This document shows positions 18,738-26,113 of a DNA stretch of 26,113 nucleotides, piece by piece; positions within the stretch are counted from its first letter, which is position 1; the number at the start of each line of letters is the position of its first letter. The stretch lies in the NCBI GenBank assembly GCA_920105805.1, contig CAKKTI010000309.1, positions 1 through 26,113 of the forward strand. Reading direction: 5' to 3'. Made by a program: the position numbers and the translations under genes. This DNA comes from Condylostoma magnum (Eukaryota > Ciliophora > Heterotrichea > Heterotrichida > Condylostomatidae). The notes beneath the pieces were generated by a model that saw only the letters and a list, made by a program, of their open reading frames with translations, had not been told where the DNA came from and did no database searches.

Positions 18738-21700
18738 AATGACTAACTAACTATGGGTCTCTGCACATTTTTAGGATTCTCTGAAAAGTTAACCATTCGA
18801 TTATGTCTTTGGTCAATACTTTTGCTAGTTGTTTCAAAATTCGTTTACTATTATTAAATATTTTAAACAGTTTTCTTTTTTCTGCATTTATTGATAAGCT
18901 AGAAAATAAGACTAAAGTAAAATATTATAATGTTTAAGGCTATTAAACCTAATGCATATCAAGCAACTGATGAGCATATAAGGCTTTTATCATATTTGCT
19001 TAAATCGTTTCATTAAGTGATGCAGTGAGCTATGAAAATGATAAGTAAAGATATTTCATTAATAAATCCTATCAATTTCATATCCCTTTAAGGTTTTATT
19101 ACTAGTATTAATATGGTGTACTGTGTGAAAATTACAAATAGTTAAAAAGCTGTAATAAATGTTATTTATTCCTCATCAAGTTCTTACAAAAAGCAAATGA
19201 AAATACAATAGATTACTTTTCTTAGGAGGGAGAACAGTATAAAACTAGCAGTTATTGGATTATCCGTTCGATAAAACTGATAGATTACTCCATATCTTGA
19301 AATGTGTTATTCACTCTAAAGAGTATCCTGTGACTTACAAATTACCTTAAAATACACCATAAGTCCTAAAATCAAGTAGAAATTAAGAATGATGATTACG
19401 ATGAAATAATTAAGCAGTATTGACAGTGCTGGTAAATTAAGGGATTGAATTGCTATAAAAATTCCCAGAAAAATCTTCAATGTAGTTTAGTTTAAAGTGT
19501 TTATGAATGCCCCATATCTAAAGTAATTTTTAATTCTGTTGATTAATCCATAACCTTCACATACAAGTATGCAAATTATTAAGCATCCCAGAAATCCAGT
19601 AAATAATCAAAGAAGAATAGCTGAACCGGATATTGAAAGAATATTAGCAGATATATCTTACTTTTAAAACTATCCAATATCTGATTAGGAGATATCATCT
19701 AATAAATAATCCTCAAATAGATTAGGCACAAAGCTTATATTAGAAAAATCTCAAAATTTGTAAAATTGCCTTAAATCATCAGTCATTTAAGAGTTTAAAT
19801 ATTCCAGTAGGTTGATTATTTGCATAATTTCAACTGTTCTTCAGAGAATGCTTCCATCTATTCCCATTCCACTGCATTATATTATTTCTGACATTATAAG
19901 TCCTGAGCCAACTAATGCTCCAGATGATTATGCTGCTATTTATTGATTTTATAGTATATTTGAAATAAATGCATCTTCTAATATCAAAGTTATGCTATTT
20001 TCTTATATTGGCATTAGAAATCTATTAGTTATGCTTTTATCAATTGTTATTATGATTTAAGTATTTAATAATACTGTAGTTGATGGCTCAATGAATAGTT
20101 TTAATGTAGTAAATTGATTTTTATCTTCTGTAGTATGAGTAAAATCTGTATATTATTAAAATTAGATTTATATTGATTCAGTTGGATTATTAAAAGACCT
20201 CATTTCTTCACTGAATTCTAATGAAATGAAGTAAATATCATCAACAAATTTATCGTAATTTGCTTTGAATGTTGGAATTATGTTAGAACATTCATCTTGT
20301 ATGCATTTATAGCCTTATTAAATAACGCATTAGTTATTGCATCCGTCATTTTCATTAAAATTCCCATCATCACACTGGTGCTATCCTAAATTTATAGCAT
20401 CACCACATATCTCATTGCAACTGCTCTTTATTAGCTATATTTTATCTTCAGATAATTCAGTTAGTAGTATATTAGGAGAATATGAAAATCCTTAAACTTG
20501 ATAGCATGAAATGCATTATCCTTTAAGATTGATTAACTCATCTTTGCACTCATTACAAAAATTTTCTGAACATTTAATACAGCCATTTTAGCATTAGGAA
20601 CATTAATTCTGACCATGTATGTAAAAGCCATCTGGACATATACATTCGTCTTAAATTAAGACATAATTTTCCAAACACTTAATGCATCATTTAAAATAGT
20701 CAAAGCAAAGAGTTTTTATTACAAAACTTTTTAAATCTTTTAGTATTTCTGGATTTTTGGCCTAGAAAAACTTATCTGTGTTTGTAAATTGAAAGGATCC
20801 TTAAATAGTTTTCTCATCTGTATTTGATATTGTAAAAGATAAAAGAATGTAATTATTGATCTATTCTATTTTCAGATCAAGCACTTCAATCTGATCTTAA
20901 TTTAATTACAACTAAAAATCTTACTAAGTTATTTGCTCATTCAGAAACAAAGGATTATTAAAACTTATCTATAAGTTTATTCTATCATCATGAACACCTA
21001 TAAAATTTACATTTCATTAGTTAAATTATATATGGCAAATTGATCTACCATACTAGCTTTAAGTCTCACAAATAGCTCCTTCTTCAATTTCACAATTCTC
21101 ATTGCATCCATCATTATTTGAATTATTACCGTCATCACATTCCACTTTTCCATACAGAAATCCGTCGCCACATACCTCAGAATTGCAGTTTTCTAGTAGA
21201 AAATCTTTAACATTTTATGGTAACTGATCAAAGACGAAATAATAATCATTAGAGAAGTATTGAAAATCTGAGCAATTGTAGCAGTTATAGTTTCAATAAA
21301 GCTATTTATCATTACAGGTTCTGCATTGCTATCCTATATATCACCTATCCCTTATGCATTTAATACACTTATTATCCACAAGCTCAAAATTCGTCTTACA
21401 TGTATAGCAATCTCCATCTAATTCCCCGTAAGAGCAATTCTCTATAGTTAAGCATCCTTTATCAGTTTCATATTAATTTTATCTGCATATGCTTAAACAC
21501 TCCTCATGTTTATCTTTAATAGGACAATCTTTATCAATAACTAATGGGTAATCTACTGGAGAAATGGGATCATTCTTTATGCTTATATTCCAAAAGAAAC
21601 CTGTTAAAAATAGTTCATTTACATCGTCGTAGGAAAATAAGATTAACTCTGCTGTCGTTGGAATATACGGAATTTATTCTATTTCTACTTCTAGTACATT

Positions 21701-23251
21701 GTCGTTCACTCCTACAGCCAATATCTGTTTTATTGTATTTATCCCTACTGTTAATAAGAATCATTCAGTACTTCCAAAGCTTTGACTGATTTTGATTGTC
21801 TCACAGTCAATACTTAAAAATTCTACGTTGACTCTTATTGTCTCCTTTTGTTGGATATCTAAAATAAAATAATCTTTTTAAGTGTCCTGGAGTGTAATAA
21901 CTCTACCCTATTTATTCCAAGATAGCATTAATCAAACTTTTATGCAAAAATTAGGACCTAATCAAACACTTTCTTTATTTTCAAGCTTTTATAACTTAAA
22001 TTGGTTATCATTGTTTATTCAAACACCCCTTTTACTTCCACAGCATTAATATCCAAGCTTATTTGATAGAATATAATCCTGATCCATCAAATATTTTTCT
22101 TACCAAATTCAATCGTCTATATCAAAAAGCAAGTTAAAACTTGGACTTTAACAGTATTAATCATTTGATTACCATGGACAATTAGCAATACAAAGATCTT
22201 ATTGATTAGATTTATAAGTGAAAGTACTTTGATTACATAATAAATTTTCCTCCGTAGAGCAATCAAGGCAGGTTTGATTGGGATAATAAATCTTATAGTA
22301 CTGAAGAAATTATGTTTTATTATTTAAGTAGCATTGTTTTACATAATTTCCATTATAATTAGGTTGATTAGATAATACTACATTTGATACATAAAGGTCT
22401 GTAGGTGATACCTGAATTTGAATTATATCATTAGTTTAGAATGAGCAATTGTTTGAATTATCTGGTTAATCTAAAAAAGAATTGAATAGAAAGTATTATT
22501 CTGAATCATTTCTTGACCTACACTCTCATTGATTTGCGCTTGAAAGGATTTTGACCAAGTTTTCTTATTCACTGTAATATGAGATATAATAATATTCCTA
22601 ATCTAGATAAAATTAGTCTTAGTCTAGCTTAAAATTGTAATCTCATTGGTCAGGATCATTATTTCCCTCTTCAAATAGAACCAAATTGTCAGGTTTTATA
22701 ACTAATTAGTAAAAGATACTAAAATATTCATAACCTTGCAATATTTGTGGAATTTGAGCTTCCTCTGCACAAGAATAATCATTAATTATAATATCAAAAA
22801 TTATTCCATCTGCTTCTTCGCAAAATTTTATTGAAGTAATTTAATTTCATGGAAGTCGCTCATTAAATTCAAATTCGTTTATTTGAGGTTAGTTAGCATG
22901 TATTTATTAAACTATAATGCTAATTATTTCCTAGCAAAATTTTATAATAATGAAGGTTCACTGAAATTTCTTACTTTATAATGAAAAAGAGCTATCTAAA
23001 CTACCTTATACTCTAAACTCTGAGTCGTTTATTTCAAACTTGATATGTTAATCTTAATTTCAAAGACTTAAAAATTCAGGACTATCGAAATTCGATTCAA
23101 TAGGCCGGAATCACAAGGAAACACTAAAATCCTCTGTTTCATGACCTTCTTCGATATCACTAGGTCTTAAATTGTTTTCATAGTCACATAATTAGCCATT
23201 ATCTCCTATTAGATTTCCGAAAGCAAAGCCGAGAGTTATAATTCTCCACAT
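18734..23251 (-). CDS. Large cysteine-rich surface protein with C-terminal multi-spanning membrane module
   Basis: A 1505-residue protein starts at ATG 23249-23251, with a short hydrophobic leader (MWRIITLGFAFGNLIG). The extracellular part is about 1200 residues. It has concanavalin-like stretches, then furin/GFBP-type cysteine repeats (CYTCKTNFELVDNKCIKC, CIKCSENFCNECKDEL) and two DUF4215/Myxo-disulfide repeats, CGDG...CDDGN...DGCN...C near residue 690 and CGDA...CDDGN...DGCN...C near residue 948. The last 300 residues hold about eight hydrophobic segments (SAILLWLFTGFLGCLIICIL onward) and a polar tail. This is a common ciliate surface-protein architecture; ligand unknown. About twenty tryptophans are TGA (for example KVWLM, DRWYIG, TQWND). 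The frame is open without a net shift. The stop is TAA 18734-18736. Confidence 0.85.
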
Positions 23252-23363
23252 TTTAATACTAAAGCTTATAAAGTATTCCAACAAAATTAAATGAATAATT
23301 CAAATTAACAGATATACTCAAATCCAACTATATATAATTTAAAACCAGTTAATTATAATAAAA

Positions 23364-24758
23364 ATGATTGCTTATTTACTTATTCCTCAAGTACTCGCAG
23401 ATGCTGATGACTAAGACACTCATGAGAGCATAGGAACTGCCACAGTTTGGATTACGTTTGGAATTGTGTGCATTTTCTTCCTTGGAAGCTTAGTAGTCTG
23501 TAATATGAAGAATAACCTCAACCCAGGATGGAATATAATTGTATTCATATAGTATATAAGGTGGTTGCCTGTAATGGATTTGAGTTAATCCCCTGGGTAC
23601 ATTTACTACTTCCTTAAAGTCAAAGACTTATTTGACCCCGATGACTTTCTAGATGATGATTCCGGTGAATCATTGGATTAGATCAGATTTACGGGAATGA
23701 ACATAAGGAATAGTCTTTTTATAAGTAACGCTGAGGAGTACTTATTTTTCTTAGCCAGTGCTATGCTAATATACTTAATGCTATTCTTCATCACTCTTTG
23801 CGATCATAAACTGACCCAGTAGGTCCGTTACTAAGTGAATTATACGTATTTAATAAGAGTTTGGATGATTTGCTGTATGGATCTAGTGTTTTATAGTCTT
23901 ATTCAATTATCAGAGACTTCTTTTGATGATGCTGAATTGACTATAAGCTGGATTTTATCACTCTTTTTCATGATTGTTGCATTTGTTATTTTAATTTTGA
24001 ATATTTATGTAGTTTATAAGGTTGTAGATGATAATGCTCAAGAGGCAATAGATACAAGAAATAAAGCTTAGACTTTTGTTGAGGAGTTCTAAAAGTCTGA
24101 TAAGTACTATTATTATTTATACTACATTTTCTTCTAGATTTAAAGAATTGCTACAGCTTTTGTATATGTGTACTTATATGAAAGCTAGAATGTCTAGATT
24201 ACTATATTGGCAATAATGTAGGGCGCTGTAGTATTATATCTAGTCATTTCAAGGCCTTATAGCAAAAGCTGCTAAAATACTTGCAATATAATACAAGAAA
24301 TATGCCTCCTAGGAATGATAATCATAACTGGATTATATGAGGTGGATTTTGATGATAAAAATTACTTAAACTATGTAATTGAAGGTATTGTATTTTTCGT
24401 ACTATTCATCTAATTGGTACAGTATCTGATTATAACCTGTGAAAGGGAATTTCTAACTTAACAGGTTGTTGCAACACCTGAACATAAAGATGATTCAACC
24501 AAAAATCATATAGCTGATGTAGAACAGTCTTCTAATCCTAGCATAATTAAGGATCACAAAGATGCTACAGGGGCAAATGATGAAAGTTTAGGTGAATAAT
24601 TTAAAAAGAGGAATAAAAGACTTGATCTAGATTAAGGAAATTAGAATATTAGCGTTTAAAGGCCTAATCAATTCTACGATAGAATGGGATAATAGGGATA
24701 AGTGCACTAGGCTAATTATTTTGAAACTAATAGGGGTGGAAATAGAGATTTTTTTTAA
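23364..24758 (+). CDS. Multi-spanning membrane protein related to the neighbour's membrane module
   Basis: A 464-residue protein starts at ATG 23364. About eight hydrophobic segments are seen, among them WITFGIVCIFFLGSLVVC, LASAMLIYLMLFFITL, WILSLFFMIVAFVILIL, ILAIMQGAVVLYLVI and EGIVFFVLFIQLVQYL. A hydrophilic Q/N/D-rich tail of about 120 residues follows. The segment from YYIFFQIQRIATAFVYVYLY through VISRPYSKSC to IIQEICLLGMIIITGLYEV parallels the C-terminal module of the divergently transcribed surface protein (FSLLRKVIYCIFICF, LVIKPQRDMK, INEISLLIIFI). This suggests a shared domain and perhaps a partner or duplicated part. The stop is taken as TAA 24756-24758, followed by TAG and TAA in frame. 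Function (channel, receptor subunit or other) is not determinable. Confidence 0.8.
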
Positions 24759-24770
24759 GTTTAGTAAATA

Positions 24771-25493
24771 TTACCTTTTAGTGTTTAATTCAATAATCAT
24801 AATTACAGACTAATTGTTTTCTCCACTCTAATTGTAAATAATTAAACTTTGTGCAAGTTAAGACTTTTTAGTTAATTTTTAGCTAGAATTATGGAGTAAA
24901 CTGTTATCTTTTGATTCATCATAAGATTTATTTAACTTTTTTAAGGGTGAGCAAAATTTCCCCCTTTTAATATTTTAAAATAACGGAGACTGTTTAGCTT
25001 TCTTTGCTTATAACTTAGGAGGCATTATAACAATATCCTTTTATTTACTATAATCTGACTTAATTAGCTATAAGTTAACAAAATGCAATTTCATTCTATC
25101 TTAATTGTTATAACAGTTCCTTGGAAAATCAGTACTATTATTCTTAAAAATTTACCTATTATTTTAACCAATCTTTCCTTTAGGTTTTCATTGTTTTAGC
25201 AAAAAGTCATTATTTTAACTTTCTCTAAAGAACATTCTACTTTTCTTATAATTTCTAAATCCATTATCAAAAGTATATTTAAACTGTATATTTTACAAAT
25301 CATTTAATTTCTTCACAGTCCCTCTTGTCTTTTACCCTTAAGTACTGCACCTTTTTTTATTTGTAATTTTAACACTAAAATCAAGAGAATCGTTTATTTT
25401 AGGCTGACTTAAACTTAAGCTCTCTGACCTATACCTAAAATGTGTTTTATTTTTTCTTATTTATTTACTAGCCTTCAAGGACCTAATATCCAT
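24771..25493 (-). CDS. K/N/S/Q-rich protein, unknown
   Basis: With the ciliate code one minus-strand frame is open from ATG 25491-25493 to TAA (plus tta 24771-24773), giving 240 residues. Composition is hydrophilic and basic: MDIRSLKASKQIRKN, SESLSLSQPKINDSL, SPLKKLNKSYDESKD, SQKLTKKSQLAQ. One TGA (25188-25190) would be Trp in LLKQWKPKGK. No domain is recognised, and the AT-rich sequence could be mistaken for a spacer. Support comes from the long open frame, protein-like phosphosite-rich composition and a stop 12 nt from the end of the convergent membrane-protein gene. The start is only 4 nt from the ATG of the plus-strand gene. A start further inside is possible. Confidence 0.55.
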
Positions 25494-25497
25494 TTAT

Positions 25498-25938
25498 ATG
25501 CAGCTTTCATATGCCCCGGAGCACAACTGTTGGAAACAACGAGTAGCTTAGGAGAGGTCCAGGTATCGTATGTTTACAAACTGGCGCCGAGATACTATAC
25601 AATCCTTTGGCCTATTCACTACAACTCATGAAAGGTACTGGCCCTCAAGAACCTCTGATATTAGATTCAATCTAAACCAGAACCTTCGTACATTCTACCA
25701 AACAAAAGTTGACAAATTTCAACTAACTAAGTAGAGCCTTTTCTTTAATGATAAGAACAATACAAGGCCTTAAACAAGTATGGGAAATACTCGTAATAGC
25801 TAAAAGACTATTACAAAGCAGTTTTCCTAGTAATAATTGATTAAACAGCCGGAAAGGCAGTAAATTAATAAGAAAAACGTTACTATAAAAGCGCAACCAT
25901 CCAGAAGAGGGATTCAATCAAGAAAAATTATGTATTAG
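25498..25938 (+). CDS. Small basic protein, unknown
   Basis: A 146-residue protein starts at ATG 25498 (MQLSYAPEHNCWKQRVAQ). The first 75 residues are more ordered and GC-rich (YRMFTNWRRDTIQSFGLF, HERYWPSRTSDIRFNLNQ). The rest is Q/K/N-rich and probably disordered (QQQLIKQPERQQINKK). No family is recognised. The stop is taken as TAG 25936-25938, 1 nt from the end of the convergent minus gene. The frame would otherwise continue to TGA 26008-26010, antisense to that gene. Confidence 0.6.
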
Positions 25939-25939
25939 T

Positions 25940-26113
25940 CTATTCAACAGGTAAAGAGTGTTGCAGTGTTGCATTTTTAACTGGATAAGGGGCACCATTG
26001 TACTTATACTTGAGATCCATTGCTCGCTTTAAGTGAAGGCATTCTTCCTTGCATCTTCCGTCATGTCCGGCCATTACTCGTAATAATAACTGTGTAAGTT
26101 TAGGATTACTTAT
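25940..26113 (-). CDS. 3' end of an unidentified gene entering from the right edge
   Basis: The last 57 residues of a minus-strand protein: ISNPKLTQLLLRVMAGHDGR, then CKEECLHLKRAMDLKYKY and NGAPYPVKN, ending ...LPVE at TAG (plus cta 25940-25942). Codon use is GC-rich and protein-like. Either the gene continues past 26113 or it starts at the ATG preceding AGHDGR. A CXXXC pair is present but no family is recognised. Confidence 0.55.
   Translation of the reverse strand: MSNPKLTQLLLRVMAGHDGRCKEECLHLKRAMDLKYKYNGAPYPVKNATLQHSLPVE

Noticed and set aside
18738-19032. C-terminal membrane extension of the hydrolase to TGA 19030-19032
   Set aside because: This stretch is antisense to the tail and last membrane segments of the surface protein, which is the better supported reading.
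25440-25631. Plus-strand frame of 63 residues starting MCFIFSYLF
   Set aside because: It is a shadow overlapping the divergent starts; the neighbouring plus frame from 25498 has better composition and length.
1-26113. Genes broken by many stops (pseudogenes) under the standard code
   Set aside because: The breaks are all TAA, TAG or TGA at positions where relatives have Gln or Trp; the frames are intact under the ciliate code.

Overview
This window is gene-dense nuclear DNA of a ciliate that does not use the standard code. Conserved proteins can only be read if TAA and TAG are glutamine and TGA is tryptophan. TGA falls on tryptophans expected by family in the dynein-2 heavy chain, the RCC1 repeats (YVWGDN), the ABHD hydrolase (PTPWL), DZIP1 (NWREI) and the F-BAR protein (AYWSAC). 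The same codons must also end genes. The RPL7L1/Rlp7-like protein ends at its family-typical C-terminus on TAG. A hydrolase and a convergent surface protein end on overlapping TAA codons. Two genes most naturally end on TGA. All three stop codons are therefore apparently both sense and stop, the situation described for the heterotrich Condylostoma (NCBI table 28). Candidate introns of 16-17 nt fit the very short introns known in heterotrichs. The assignment to a Condylostoma-like heterotrich is an inference. Under the standard code almost every gene looks like a string of fragments.

Layout, left to right. Minus: N-terminal 586 residues of a cytoplasmic dynein-2 heavy chain (1-1760, running off the left edge). 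Plus: coiled-coil protein (2207-2824). Minus: coiled-coil protein with one intron (2827-3664). Plus: twin CX9C protein (3714-4049). Minus: RCC1-repeat protein (4122-5342). Plus: N-myristoylation-type Q-rich protein (5612-6349). Minus: three genes in tandem, namely an unknown (6368-6934), a DZIP1-like protein with a CEP164-type WW region (7060-8997) and a coiled-coil protein with two introns (9171-10184). Plus: a tight tandem trio, namely a coiled-coil protein (10288-11115), an RPL7L1/Rlp7-like protein (11123-11851) and a coiled-coil protein (11860-12780). Minus: SCOT (12823-14283), a PX protein (14382-15944) and an F-BAR protein (15968-17416). Plus: ABHD-type hydrolase (17610-18737). Minus: 1505-residue cysteine-rich membrane protein (18734-23251). 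Plus: polytopic membrane protein (23364-24758). Minus: K/N/S-rich protein (24771-25493). Plus: small basic protein (25498-25938). Minus: a gene entering from the right edge (25940-26113).

Intergenic space is minimal. Convergent genes end within 0-75 nt of each other, tandem genes can be 7-24 nt apart, and one head-to-head pair has start codons 4 nt apart. Several genes belong to cilium and basal-body biology (dynein-2, DZIP1/CEP164-type, coiled coils). Others concern membrane shape and lipids (F-BAR, PX, ABHD), ketone-body metabolism (SCOT), ribosome biogenesis and the cell surface. No rRNA, tRNA, CRISPR, transposon, retroelement or telomere repeat was recognised.
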